Assembly: GCA_003971905.1 (NCBI GenBank)
Contig: RSEE01000109.1
Span: 124,001-188,000 of the forward strand
DNA length: 64,000 bases
Direction of reading: 5' to 3'
Origin: Moniliella sp. 'wahieum'
Lineage: Eukaryota > Basidiomycota > Moniliellomycetes > Moniliellales > Moniliellaceae
Made by a program: the position numbers and the translations under genes. The notes under the pieces were generated by a model, which was given only the letters and a program-made list of their open reading frames with translations, was not told the DNA's origin and ran no database searches. Of the stretch, positions 11,658 to 23,133 are shown one piece after another (positions within the stretch are counted from its first letter, which is position 1; every line of letters starts with the position of its first letter).

Positions 11658-13586
11658 ATGGCCAAGCTCATGGCCAGCTGACTCGGCTTGTGGGGCGCTA
11701 GCGCTGGGCCAACGCTGTGGCCGCGCATTTTGTGGCCGCGCCGACCAACGTGACGACCCAAGTGGGCTTTGCCAATGTAAGCGGCACTACAAGCAGTGGC
11801 CGCCGGGCATCTGCGAGGTGCGGGAACACGTCAAGTCCTACTCGGCTTTGCCGAGGTGCGTCCGGGCCAAACATCTTCTTTTGGTTCTTTGAGGCGCGCC
11901 AGGCCGACCCGCTCAACCGCCGAGCTTGCGTCGGATCAATGGCGGGCCGGGCAGCTCGTCGGAGATTGGGCTGTTCCAAGAACTTGGGCCGTGTCGTGTG
12001 ATGCCCAACGGGACGCTCGTCGACAATCCGTATGCGTACTCGGAGGTGGCCAACATGCTGTTTATTGACCAGCCCGTCTCGACCGGCTTCTCCTTTGCGG
12101 ATCCCACGCCAGGGTACTTGAGTGCGGGGGCAACCTGATCAGCTTGCCCTCGGAGGTATGCCCCGACTATGCCCAGGCGCTCGGAACGTGTGGCACCTAC
12201 TCGTCTCCCAACATCCTCACATCGCCCAACTCGACTGAGGCGGCCGCTTCGGACTTTTACCTTGCCCTTCAGGGCTTCCTTGGTGCCTTTCCCGAGTACA
12301 AGCGCGACCGTTTCCACTTTGCCACCGAGAGTTACGGAGGGCACTATGGCCCCCTCTTTTCGCACTACATTCAACAGCAGGCCCGTGCCAACTTGACTGG
12401 TCACCATCCGATCCAGGTTGGGACGCTTACGATTGGCAATGGGTGGTTTGACCCAGTGATACAATACGAGGCGTACTACCTGTTTGCCAAGGACAACTTT
12501 TACTTTGGTACCGGCCTCTACAATGATTCCTCTCTTGCTCAGCTAAAGAATGCAGTGTATGGCAAGGGCAATTGCCTGGATCAGATTCGGCAGTGCTCCC
12601 ATGTGGGCACCCCTGAGGTGTGCTCGGTCGCTGATCGCTTCTGTGCCACCGAGGTGGAAGAATTCTTTGAGGCAGTGACTGGCCGTGATGAGGTACGTCC
12701 CATCCTCTCTCCTTCCCTACTTTTCTTTACCCTCCACCCGCGTGCAAAGAGTTAGATGTCAGAGACTAACAGACGTCGTTTGATGTGTACATGTGTGTAT
12801 CGGGGGCACCAGTACGATGTACGGGAACTGACACCCGACCCCTTCCCATATTCCGCCTACATCGCGTACCTCAATCAGCCTCATGTGCAGCAAGCCTTGG
12901 GTGTTTACACCAACTTTTCCGAGTCGTCGGTGGTGGGGGCAACGCCTTTGACTCGACAGGTGACGATGGACGCGAGTCAGGGACGGTGGAGGAGGTGAGG
13001 AGGCTGATTGAGGACGGTGTGTATGTATCGATGCTGGAAGGCGATGCGGACTACAACTGTGGCTGGTACGGCGTGTGGGGGGTGGCGAACCTGCTCAACA
13101 TTTCCGGTTGGCACAACGCCGGGTTTGCCAATGTCTCGACGGAGGATGGGGTGGTGCATGGCGAAACGAGACAGGCGGGCAACTTTGCGTTTACGCGTGT
13201 GTTTTTACTCGGGACACGAGGTACCGTTTTACCAGCCGCTGGCTGCGCTTACCCTGTTCAACCGCACCATCCACGGAGTGGCACTGGAAGATGGAAAGGT
13301 GGAGGTAGCGAGCAACCCCACCTACCGCACCGAAGGCCTGGCCTACCCGACCTTCTACGAGGGCAACCGGACCGTGCAGTGGAACGTGACAAGGCCAGAT
13401 GCAACCTACAACACCACCACTGGGGCGCCCGATGCGGTGGCGGAGGAGAAAAAGGAGGAGGAGCATGCTGTTGGGGGGTGTACGGCCCAGCAGAGCGAAG
13501 AGGCGGCGGCGCTGGACAGCCTGCTGCGTCAACCGAGCTCTGCAGGCGGCAGCGATGGGCAGGTGATGAGGGTACAGGCGGCGTAG
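11658..13586 (+). CDS. Secreted serine carboxypeptidase, peptidase family S10
   Basis: Removes C-terminal residues from peptides in the secretory route, vacuole or outside the cell. The likely start at 11658 (MAKLMAS) gives a hydrophobic, signal-like leader. After it come AAPTNVTTQVGFAN, PGICEVREHVKSYS, IFFWFFEARQADPLN and the oxyanion-hole motif NGGPGSSSEIGLFQELGPC. The catalytic Ser is in ESYGGHYGP (near 12340), the Asp in EGDADYNCGWYG (near 13050), and the His in SGHEVPFYQP (near 13230). An intron runs from about 12693 (gtacgt) to the cag before TACGATGTACGG near 12815. Several NxT/NxS sites fit a glycoprotein. The frame breaks near 11780, 11855, 11870, 11925, 12135, 12940 and 13205. At 12135 one G missing from a G run restores the frame, and at 13205 one surplus T explains the shift. 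The whole triad is present, so the enzyme is probably active. Confidence 0.88.
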
Positions 13587-13992
13587 GGGCAGATGCCGGT
13601 GAACGTGTATGCGAGAGCGTTTGCAGAGGGCAGGGAACTTGTGCATTTCGGCACTTTTCGTGCTTGACTCCTCCCCGTTTTCCTTCCCGACTGCGTGTGG
13701 GAACTTTTCCACCATATCGAGTAACTCCATTTCTCTGGGTGCACACGTTTAACTGTGGCCCAGGCCAATGCCCCATTGTCACCCCTCCTCACCCATTGCC
13801 AGATGTACATTGTGAATCTAGAAAGCCAATATCTCTCCCAGTTTCTATAGGGTGGTGCCACAGTATGCTACATCACATGTGTGTGAGGGGGCCAATACAG
13901 TGACCGCATCGTATTGCGTCGAACAGAATCAACCCGGGAGGTCTAGCAGTCGAAACGCCCTTGGGTCATTTTGCAGGAGAAGCGCAGGTTCT

Positions 13993-15034
13993 CTACGCCA
14001 GGTACTTGCCAAAGTACGCAGCCAACTTTGGCCCCGTCACCGACAGGTCGTCGTACAGATCAAAGTGGTTCTTGCCCTTGACAATAAACAACTCCTTGGG
14101 CTCCTGGGCTTTGCCAACGGCCTCTTCCGAGTGGTGTAGCGTTTCCGCCTCCGATCCAGCAATCATAAGCAGCGGACGCGGCGAGATGAGATGCTGGAAG
14201 GCGAAACTGTCGTAGTTAACCATGAGGTCGTACGAAACGGGGGGTACCTTTTGGTCGGAGCGAGGGTGGTTTCCTCGTGCTGTGCCATAGTAGTCCGCTG
14301 CACCCTTGCTGAACGAGTCCGCATCAGCGGGCAGCTTGGCCGGGTCGGTGACGAGCATGGCTGGGGCGTCGGGAAGAGATTTCCCCTCAGCCAGAGCAAG
14401 GCCGGTGGCGTTGCGGAATTGGGCGGCGCCCTGCCGGGCGCCATCGATCGCAGCAGGAAGCTCCTTGTCATTCTGCGGCAACACACGCCCCCGTTGCGAA
14501 CCATACGGCCCACATCTGCCGCACTCACCGTGGCCAACGCCTTGATCCGCACGTCTGACTGCGCGGCAAACGAGGTGTATCCACCTGAGGCACAAATGCC
14601 TACCACACCAATCTTTTCAGCGTCGACAGGCGCTTTGCCTGTGGCCTTGAGTGTGGCCAGGAAGGTCACTGCGGCCTTGACATCTTCAGCACGTTGCGTC
14701 GGATTCTCCAAGCCACGAGGCTCTCCGGTGCTCTCACCTTGATAGGCGGCATCAAAAGTCAAGGCGTAAAACCCAGCCTCGGCAAGGGCCTTGGCGTACG
14801 TGGTAGCCGTTTGCTCCTGCAGACGAACAAAACGACAGAGGTCAGAGACAACCTACCAAATGATTCGATTTTAAGAAGGTATCGGGACGAGGGAGACGTA
14901 CCTTGACCCGGTCATAGGGTGAGAAACGACCACAGCAGCACCAGAGCGGTCCGGTGCGCCAGAAGTTGGGGCATGGAGCTCCCTGCCACCGTTTGGGCGA
15001 ACGAAGGGAAGCGGACCGATTGAGGAGCAGACAT
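13993..15034 (-). CDS. Alpha/beta hydrolase of the dienelactone-hydrolase / YcjY type
   Basis: Predicted cytosolic hydrolase. The start is the ATG complementary to 15032-15034 ([12 protein letters not shown]). An intron at 14817-14901 (gtacgt...cag) joins MTGVK to [19 protein letters not shown]. Next come the strand and loop [13 protein letters not shown], the nucleophile elbow [10 protein letters not shown] (near 14590), [16 protein letters not shown] with the acid region, and KNHFDLYD, which supplies the catalytic His. It ends in AAYFGKYLA. The family hydrolyses small esters or lactones; the substrate cannot be told from sequence. Two single missing bases in exon 1 (near 14910 and 14985) and one near 14485 break the frame, and adding one C or G at each restores a standard family N-terminus. 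A TATA-like element lies about 115 bp upstream. The Cys at the centre of the elbow is typical of dienelactone hydrolases. Confidence 0.8.
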
Positions 15035-15146
15035 GACTGTGGTGGAATGTGTGTTGTGGACAAGTGGGTGGGAGGTCGAAGACGAGTCAAACAATGGTCT
15101 GGAGCTGGAGTGTGTGCCCCTCGCCTTGCAAGGCAATTGGGGCCAT

Positions 15147-15152
15147 CTTATA
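15147..15152 (-). promoter_or_regulatory. TATA-like element (TATAAG) of the hydrolase gene
   Basis: The minus strand reads gtataagatgg about 115 bp upstream of the hydrolase ATG. Position and sequence fit a fungal TATA box; there is no other support. Confidence 0.4.
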
Positions 15153-15508
15153 CGCTGGCTGGCTAGGCCGCGTGCGATCGCACTCGGCTGCTAATAGAGC
15201 GGGCGCTGTGTGCGGGGGGCACCAGAGACCCTGGTAGTAGATTGGCCTGCTGCGATGTGATGTCCCGCATGTACGAACCCATCATGCATCATCAAACACC
15301 AACCCACCCCACCCGCATCCGCGGCATTGCCGTCGTCACCAACTTTAGAGGCACACCCGCCATGACCGGCCCATGACCACCACCATGAACAAGGAGTTAG
15401 AAGTGCTGGCAGAACAGCAAAACCACATACCCGACCACATGAGGGGAACCGATCAAAGGCGGTGTGAGCTGCGCGCCGCCACCGCTTCCAGAGAATTCAT
15501 CCATCATC

Positions 15509-15551
15509 CGTAATCGATAATCGATAATCCGTAATCGATAATCGATAATCC
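15509..15551. repeat. ATCGATA / CCGTA tandem array
   Basis: Tandem units of taatcgataatc and taatccg. It is simple palindromic sequence in the gap between the hydrolase gene and the S10 remnant. Confidence 0.8.
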
Positions 15552-15744
15552 TTCGGCACCAACACTACTACCATCGCTTGCTTCCAATCCGCCCTTGTTG
15601 ATTGCCTCTAACCTCCCCACACATGCACACACCCCACGCCAACACCACTTCCCTTATTGTCGATTCGAGCTCCCACTTCGTTCTGCGTCACTCGCGCCGT
15701 CTTGGCCATTCCCCGTCACATGTTACGCGTTACGTCAACATGTA

Positions 15745-15838
15745 ACACGTCACGCGTCATCCGTCATCCGTCATCGATCATCCGTCATCGAGTCACTAGT
15801 CATCCGTCATCGACGTCACGCGTCATCCGTCATCAAGT
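15745..15838. repeat. GTCATCC / GTCATCGA / GTCACGC array
   Basis: About ten imperfect 7-8 base units built on GTCATC, with interspersed ACTAGT and ACGCGT palindromes. It resembles the other intergenic arrays of this window in unit length and self-complementarity. Confidence 0.8.
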
Positions 15839-15870
15839 CCAACAGGGGAGGAAACGGCGACGGTGGGAAG

Positions 15871-16050
15871 CTTGCTGCGCATAACGCTGACAGCTGACAT
15901 CCCATCAGCTCTGGAGAACGGCGGCGATGGCCAGGTGATGAGGATGCAGGCGGCGTAGAGAGTGGGGCAGACGGGGTGTGAACGTGTAGGGCGAGAGCGG
16001 TGGCTGTTGTGGGGGGAGGGGCGTGGTTCCGCTTGCAAGGAACCTGCCTT
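15871..16050 (+). pseudogene. Decayed duplicate of the S10 carboxypeptidase 3' end
   Basis: The stretch around 15905-15960 matches 13537-13590, the last codons and stop of the carboxypeptidase gene. Both have agctctg, then ggcggc-gatgg-caggtgatgag, then caggcggcgtag. The match continues past the stop into the 3' flank (ggcaga..ggtgaacgtgta.g.cgagagcg). The copy has substitutions and small indels, and no open frame for the rest of the gene precedes it. It is therefore a fragment left by a duplication, not a gene. Confidence 0.7.
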
Positions 16051-16588
16051 TGGTATGCTAACTCCCATATGCTGGCGTACAGCAAAACGATGGCTTTGGA
16101 TGAGGAAGGATGAAGCTGAAGCGGCGGCGGCATGAAGATGAGGCCATTGGTACTGAGTACTGCCCAGCGCCTAGGTGGCCACCAACACCGACCACGTTGA
16201 TCGCGAATCCCATCATTAATCAACACACAGCCAGGATGCAGGAATTTATAGTGACTACTAATACTACACACACTACTGACTCCACTTGGGGGCGAAAGAT
16301 CTGGATCTGACACGCGACAAGGAGGATTCGGATGCATGGGGATGCATTTTGCCTGGGTGCGCGAGTACCGGTACGAACGCTACAGCTGGCCTTGGGCGCA
16401 GGGAAAGATGCGGCCCAAAAGTGGGAGAGTGTACAAGGCAAAACAGAAGATGGAACCATAGACAAAAAGGGGGGTAACGAACGGGGAAAACAAGTCATGT
16501 GTAGTAGTCAGCTGGTCGAAAGATGACCGACGAACGACAGATGAGACTGAGCCAGTAACAGAACAGAGTGGGGAAGACCTATAGGCGC

Positions 16589-19500
16589 CTAGTGCGACGC
16601 AGACGACGACGCTGTCCTGCTTGTTCGGCGGGGCAGGGAGGGGGTGGAGCGGGGTAGAGAAGCGGGGTGCATGGGCATGGCAGAGAGGAGCAACGGGTGG
16701 GCCTCAACGGCTGCTGGTCCCACCTTCTCATAGTCGTGCAAGAGCGCGTGCACCTGGGCGAGGATGGGGGCTGGGAAGGCACGATGGTGCATGCACTGCA
16801 GGAGCCACTGGGCAGGTTCGACGTGGGCGGCAGAAAGCTCAGTTTGGATCATGGCAATGTACGTCGAAGGTTCACGGAAGGTGTGGTGCCAAGGGTTGTG
16901 GGGCGAGGGGCGCGTCGAGGAGGTGCCGGGGCAGGTGGAGACCACGTCCGAGGTCGTGGCGGCCAATGCGTCCAACTCCCTTTGGCCCGGCATCAGCTGC
17001 GCATAGTACGAAGGCAACTTGAGCGCGTCCTTCTTGTTCCCATGTCCGTCGGACCGGCTGGCATGGTTCCCGATCGCTGCGACGCCCATAGGCGGATCGC
17101 GCATCGACGCAAACACCCGCCGGGCCTCAGTTAGCCCCGCTTCGCCATTGGCACCGTACGCGCGGATGGCCACATTGGCATGGTAGGCTGTGAAGCGCAC
17201 GCCGTCCGTGGCAACGGTGAATCAGGTCCACCAGCATGTCCGTCCGGTTGTGATGAACATACACTTCCATCATCGCTTGGTGGCACACTGCGTCCGGAGC
17301 GGCGGTGCACCGCGGCGCCCTGTGAGCGGGGTGATGGAATGATAAATCTCTTGCGCTTTGGTTAGGTTTTCCTTTGATACCGTAGGAGGTGATGAGAGTG
17401 GCGAGGTGGGTGCCCTCGACCGCCTTGGCCTCGCAAATCTCCTGGAAGGTCGCCATCAGCTTCGCCTCCTGTACCGGCTCAATCAGTCCGTAGTGTCGAG
17501 AAGAAGTTTCCATGTGTATCCCGAGAAGGTAAGTCTGTGCGCGTGCATCTTGCCAATGTACTCCAGCACCGAGGCTCGGTCGCCCTGGCGAACAAAGTAC
17601 CCCAGCAGCGTGTTGTACGGCGCAGGTGAAGGACGGAAATCTTTCGCCTGCTCCATCCGCTGGAAGAAGATCAGGGCCTGCTGAATCTCGCCTCGGCGGA
17701 CAAAGGCATTGATCAGCGCGCCGTAGGTGATGGAGGAAGGTGGATGTTGTGCGTTTGCATCATCTTGTAGTACCCAAGCGCCGTCTCGGCCCGACGAGCA
17801 CGGCTAAACGTGGAAATGATCGTATTGAAGAGATAGAGGTTAGGCTGGACCCCCAACCGGAGCGCTTCGTCAAACAACTCTTTGGATACCACCACCTCGT
17901 CCGTCGTCACCTTGCTCGCCGCAATTAACGATCCATACGCATCGGCCGAAGGCACCTGTCCGGCCTGGACCAGCAGATGACGGTGCGAGTTGGCCAGGCG
18001 ACACTGGCCCACATGCGCCGCAGCGCAGATCATTGCATTCTCCAACGCCACCCACGCCGTCTTCTCCCACTGGTACCAGCCAAACTTCGGACCACATGCG
18101 AACCAAGGAGGTAGAGCGACGCACATGCTCCATATCTCTCCGCAGCCCGGCCACATTGATCAATGCTGCCAACGAGAGCGGCGGGGGTAGATGCCTCGCC
18201 GCGCATGCTCCAGCAGCAGCGACCACTCCGCTCTAGCCGCGCGTCCCTTGTTGTCACTTTGAACGCACCCGCGGTGAGTGTTTCGTGTGCCTCGGCCCCC
18301 AGGTCCTCACTCAGCGTCGTAACAGCGGAAAAGCCCAGACTTGAGTCGCTCGAAACGCGCTCTGAAGGCTGCACAGGGCCCAATGCCTTGAGTGCCCGTG
18401 CAGAGAGCTGTGGCGCTTCTGTCTCCACTGACGGGCCAGGGAGAGTGATCGCCTCATCCGCAGTGGGTTCCCTTGGCCTGCTGGACACGAAGCGCAAATA
18501 GGACGGGTTGATCTTTTCAAGCAGGGGAATCACCTCGGTCTCAGGATAGCGTGCCAAAAGTATCTTGCAAGCCTCGTCGATATCTGGGCAAATAAGCTGA
18601 GCGCGAAGTGACTGCGGTCGGGCCCGTCGTTGCCACTTGTCTGGCGTGTCCGTTCGCGCATCTGGGGCACCATGCGCGCATAGTCCTCTGCAAGCATCCT
18701 AGGCCCGAGGAGATCAAGCGGGTCAGATCGGCGTCAAGATGGTGCTCCTCGTAGGCAAAGGCACGGATGAGCGTTGTCCACTCCTCCGCCGACAGAAGGG
18801 GGAGAATGGGATCGCGATCTTCAGGCTTGATTTGACGGTAGAGCGAGGCGAGTCTGGTGGCCCAGGACTGGGCTCGTGAAATTCTGTCTTCTTGTCCGCC
18901 ATACCATCCAGAAGCGACGGGTACGCCGCCAGAATCGGGGTGAAGGTAGTCAAGACCGTGGTAAGCAGCGCCGCGGCGGCACGACTGGCTTCGTTGGCTG
19001 GGATGTGCCGAGCCGGACGGAGGAGATGGAGGATGCGCTTGGCTACGGCCGCCAGGTAGTGCCGATGCCTGGCGGACACAGTGTGATCTTTGTTGGGGGA
19101 GCCAAAGAGGTCGGCCTCGGATGAAATTTGAGTGGACCGCAGGACATGGGTCAAGAGAGAGACTGCGTCCGCAGCTCGGCCATACATCATGCACTTGTCC
19201 GCCAAGAAGAGGAGGCTTGTGCCAAGCTGGCTGCTCTGGTCCAGCGGGGAAGAGGAGCCGATAGGCACCCCGACGGCAAACGCCGATCCCACCAAGGCCA
19301 AAAGAGCCTCTGTCTGCCTTCATCCATCTTGGCCACCACGGTGGGTGAGATGAGCTTCGCGAGCAGATCCAAGGGAATCTGCTGATCGTGTCCGTGCATG
19401 TCTTCCCAATGGCTTTCAGCAGACGGGTGTAGGACCCTGTCCTCTTGCCATCCTCCCACAAACTCGGCTCCGTCTCACCCACGGCAGCGGCTGCGTACTG

Positions 19501-21311
19501 ATGAGCCAAGCAAGCCATACCTTCAAACGACGGCAACGCCACACTCTCCTCGAAACCAAACAGCATGCTGCACCACTCTGTCGCTGTCGCAGTACCCTGG
19601 GTAGCAGTCAGACCAACGAGCATGATGCTCACCGTGTCCCGCGTGGGTGGAGGAGTGTGGAGGGCGACCGTGGGATAGGGGTTGGCAATGTGCTGGTCCA
19701 GCATGCGCTTGAAGAGCGCAATCGCGCCTGTGCGTCACCCAGGAGGAAGTGAGCATGAATCAGGTTGTTCCACGCGAGAAGCAGAGGGTGGCCATCCATC
19801 GAGGTACGGAAGAAGCCATCAGATGTGTCGACAAACGGCTGGTCCGACCGCTCTGCCACCTTCGAAGAATCCATCAAGGACCAATTCGGTAATGCTGCAT
19901 CAACATTGCCTGCACCACCTTTAGTGCTTTCAATTTCCACGCCTCGTCCGCGTTGAGGGGGGTCCTGATATGTTGCGATAACGGTTGGTGGGGATCAATG
20001 TTGAGCTCCGAGGGATGGAGTAACTTATCACCCACCAGGGAGCGAAGGACAAGCACCAAAGTCCTGGGATCAAGGTAGGTTTCAGGCAGCGACTCGTTTT
20101 CCTGCATCAAGGCAAGCAGCTCCAGTCCCAGACGAGCGTCACCACGGCGGGCTGCGGTCTCCAGGAGACATGTATAGCCCTGGGGCTGATAGGCTGGAGG
20201 GCTGGGTCGGCATTGATGATATGGAGCAGTGCGAGTCCAAAGTCACTATTACTCGTGGGGTTGGAAAGAACCTCGGCAATGTGAGGTTCCAATTCCGAGG
20301 CGACCCCAGGTTTGGAAACAAGCCGCGCAAGGACGTGAGCGTGGTCCTGGTCGAAGCCTCCTTGGGTGGCATCTTTATCTGTGCCCACCAGAACGGTTGG
20401 CAGGCCTGCTCCCAAGTGTCAGGGAAATGCGCTGAACCAACGCAAGGGCCTCCTCCCACATCGAGCTGACGGAGCGTAGCGTTGGCCCGTTGGTCCCGTG
20501 CGTGGGTGTAGGGCGTCTGACCAGGTCTAAGCGGCGTATCTGCCGAATCCACCGTAGCATGATGCATCGGGTGCCCACGCTAGACGACCGAGTACGGCTG
20601 GCACGACGACGGATCGATGCCGGTGGCTCGCGGGCCGCCGCATAGAGCAATTGCTCCACTGCGAACGGACGGCGAGTGAGACGATTGGACTTGGCGGCGG
20701 AAGCGCGAGCCCGACGGGTAACCACCTTCCGGTCTTGAGGCGATGATTCAATGAGCCGTGGCCCAGCACTGTGCAGGTTGGAGAAGAGACGGTTGAGGCG
20801 TTCCTGGACCTGTGCATTGGAAGGGTGGAGCAGAATGCGCGTCCCAGGTGCATGTTGCAGGCTGCCGCGGGGGTGGCCGGGGACGCGCGGCTGGGCGGAA
20901 ACAAGACGCGAAGGGAGACAGTGGTGGTCCTGCTCCGAGTCGTCCGTCTCGAAGAACGCGTTCGAGGGCAGGTTCTGCACAGTCGGGCTTTGGTAGAGGA
21001 GATGCTGGTGACAAGGATGAAGGTGAGCAAAAAGGGAAAGGGGGGAGGGAAGGCGGGGGGAATAGACTTACTTGGAACTCGCGTGCCACGCACCGCTCGT
21101 GCTGCCGCCAGATCCTGCGCCGGCGGACGCGCCACTCGAAGTGCCAAGGGGCGGGGGGGCACCAGCAGCTGCGGTCGATGCGCCTACTACAACGCCACCG
21201 ACAGTGGCGACGGTGGCGGTGGTGACGCCGTTGGCCGCATTGGAGCGGCATTGACGCCTGCGGCGGCGACGAACGGGCAAGGTGGATGGCAAACTTGGAG
21301 GGAAGAGGCAT
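16589..21311 (-). CDS. Large PPR protein, probably mitochondrial
   Basis: Pentatricopeptide-repeat protein, expected to bind organellar RNA. The probable start is the ATG complementary to 21309-21311 (MPLPSKFAIHLARSS), giving a basic leader with Ser/Ala and no acids, which fits mitochondrial import. An intron (gtaagt near 21072 to accag near 21015) follows. The middle part has helical segments such as HVLARLVSKPGVASELEPH and WNNLIHAHFLLGDAQA (near 19760). The C-terminal part has clear PPR repeats: LFNTIISTFSRARRAETALG (near 17810), ITYGALINAFVRRGEIQQAL (near 17700), PYNTLLGYFVRQGDRASVLE (near 17590) and QAMMEVYVHHNRTDML (near 17260). More than ten frame changes split it. It would be over 1,400 residues when joined, which is long for a fungal PPR protein. 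The target RNA is unknown. Confidence 0.75.
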
Positions 21312-23133
21312 GGCTCGAGGCTAGGGGGGACGCGTGTGAGAGCGGAGGAGAGCGCCACCCGGTGTGCGGAGCAGGGGCAATGCCAATGACGATCCCGATG
21401 ATACTGGCGACGTAAAACGACGCCCAGTGGAGGTGCGTGATGGAGGGGGACGAGGGGGGAGAAGGTGTGCAGGGGCGGGGGAAGTGGAGTGGAGTGGGAT
21501 GGGGTAGGATGGAGTGGGATGGAGTGGGATGGGGTCGGATGGATGGATGGCTGGATGGATGGATGGATGATGGATGCGTGTTCGTTAAACAACACCTCAT
21601 TAAAATGTGGCTGTCAGCAAGGCGCTGAGCACGGGAGCGAACGGCGACCGCAGCACCAGCATGCAGGAGCGGGGCCAGCCGGGTGGCCGACGCGCCACTG
21701 GCCAGGTGCGGGGGCGGCACCCCATCCCAGACCCAGGCGCAGGGGCAGTGTGTGTGCGGTGTGACTGGGTGTCCGAGCCTCCGGACATGCCCGGCCGGGC
21801 ATCCATCGGAGTTGGCCGGAGGAAAGCGCACGCAACGGGCGCACACGCCAGTGTGCCTGCCAGCTCGCCTGCGCCGTCCCGCCTCTGGTTTCCGCGGCGA
21901 TCCATCCATATCCCCTGCCATTCATATTCAATGTTCATCGGGAGCTTTGCCTCCACTAATACTCACCACGCACAGACCACCCCATGGCTGGGGCACGGAC
22001 CAGCTGGGGCGACGGCGACTGCGACGCGTAAGCGCCCCGCCCCCCGGCATCGTCGCTTCCATCGGCATCAACCGGGACCCGATCAGCGCTGTCCACTTCG
22101 TGTGCGCGTCACAGAACCACTCAGGCTCCGTCTCGCTCAACCTCTCGGCCGCCGGGTCAAGCGGACCAAAAAGTGGGGGTGCATCCCGTCTCTTCCGCTG
22201 CTTATTCCGGGACAAGACGCGCAAAGCAAAGCGGTAGCAAACAGCTGCGTCGACGGGCAGAGGGCTGGCACGCGAACTGAGTACTACTGATCGAGACAGT
22301 TGATAGGAAGAAAACGGCGTTGCAATCATCTCAATGATCGACTCTCGGCGACAATACCATCCGACCGCATTGGGTGCGTGTGTGGGCGCGTCTGGCATTC
22401 TCACCTCTCGGATCACCTCGGACTCTTTGCTAAAACCCTCGGGCTTTGGGCACTCAGTTATACTCATGTCCGGGGGAGCTACTCGCTGCAGCCCATCCAT
22501 CCCAACTGAGTCTCCAACTGAGGGCGTGCCGATATTAAAGTAGTCCTGCCAACTACAGATGCACGTACTTAGTATCGAGCTTCGAGTGTGCTGTTGAATA
22601 CCACAAGACCCAGGCAGACTTCCCTGCCTCACGGCCATCACTGTCGTCCGTTGTTATCAGTCAGAAAAACGTGTTGCCATTGAAGCTGCAAATACGGAGC
22701 ACAAAGGGCGTTGTCTGGTTGGGGCATAAGATCGAGAGCCAGTGAAATACGCGGCTGCGATGTGAGCCAGTTAAAACACGCGCCGGATGCGCGATGCCTG
22801 CCGTGTTGGCAGCACAGCTCACAGATACATATTTGACAGGGCATCCATCTAAGAGGAGCCCTTACAAAAGCGCCCATAAGCAGCCCCCCTCAGAACAGCT
22901 CTCTAGCGCCGGCCCTCTCTCTCGTCTTGGCTCGCACAGCACAACTGAAGGGTCTACCTCCAATTGTCAACCCCCCGATTCAGCTCCCCTATTAGCCAGT
23001 CCGAAGCCGAGAAGTCGATATGTCCCCCTCCAGGCATCACAATCACGAGGCAAAATGTGTAATGGACAGGCAAACCAACGAGAGGGGCAAGGCATTCCCC
23101 CCTTCTCCACTCCCCCGCTTCTTTCTTACCAAT
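21312..23133. other. Intergenic gap between PPR start and dioxygenase stop
   Basis: It holds the GGAT microsatellite and the likely PPR promoter. A 237-codon minus-strand open frame at 21928-22641 has no recognisable domain and an amino-acid make-up unlike the neighbouring genes, so it is not called. Nothing else was seen. Confidence 0.45.
21481..21577. repeat. GGAT / GGAGT microsatellite
   Basis: Tandem ggatggagt, ggatgggg and then pure ggat units, just upstream of the PPR gene start. Simple-sequence DNA. Confidence 0.9.

Larger units (their letters stand above)
15035..16588. other. Intergenic gap with arrays and the S10 remnant
   Basis: Apart from the two short arrays and the carboxypeptidase fragment listed separately, nothing coding is visible. 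A C/T-poor stretch at 16080-16580 just downstream of the PPR stop may be that gene's 3' UTR. Confidence 0.5.

Noticed and set aside
15500-15840. CRISPR-like array
   Set aside because: Units are 7-8 bases, contiguous and without spacers, and the DNA is fungal.
21928-22641. 237-codon minus-strand open frame
   Set aside because: No domain, mixed composition and overlap with the PPR upstream region. Could be chance in GC-rich DNA.
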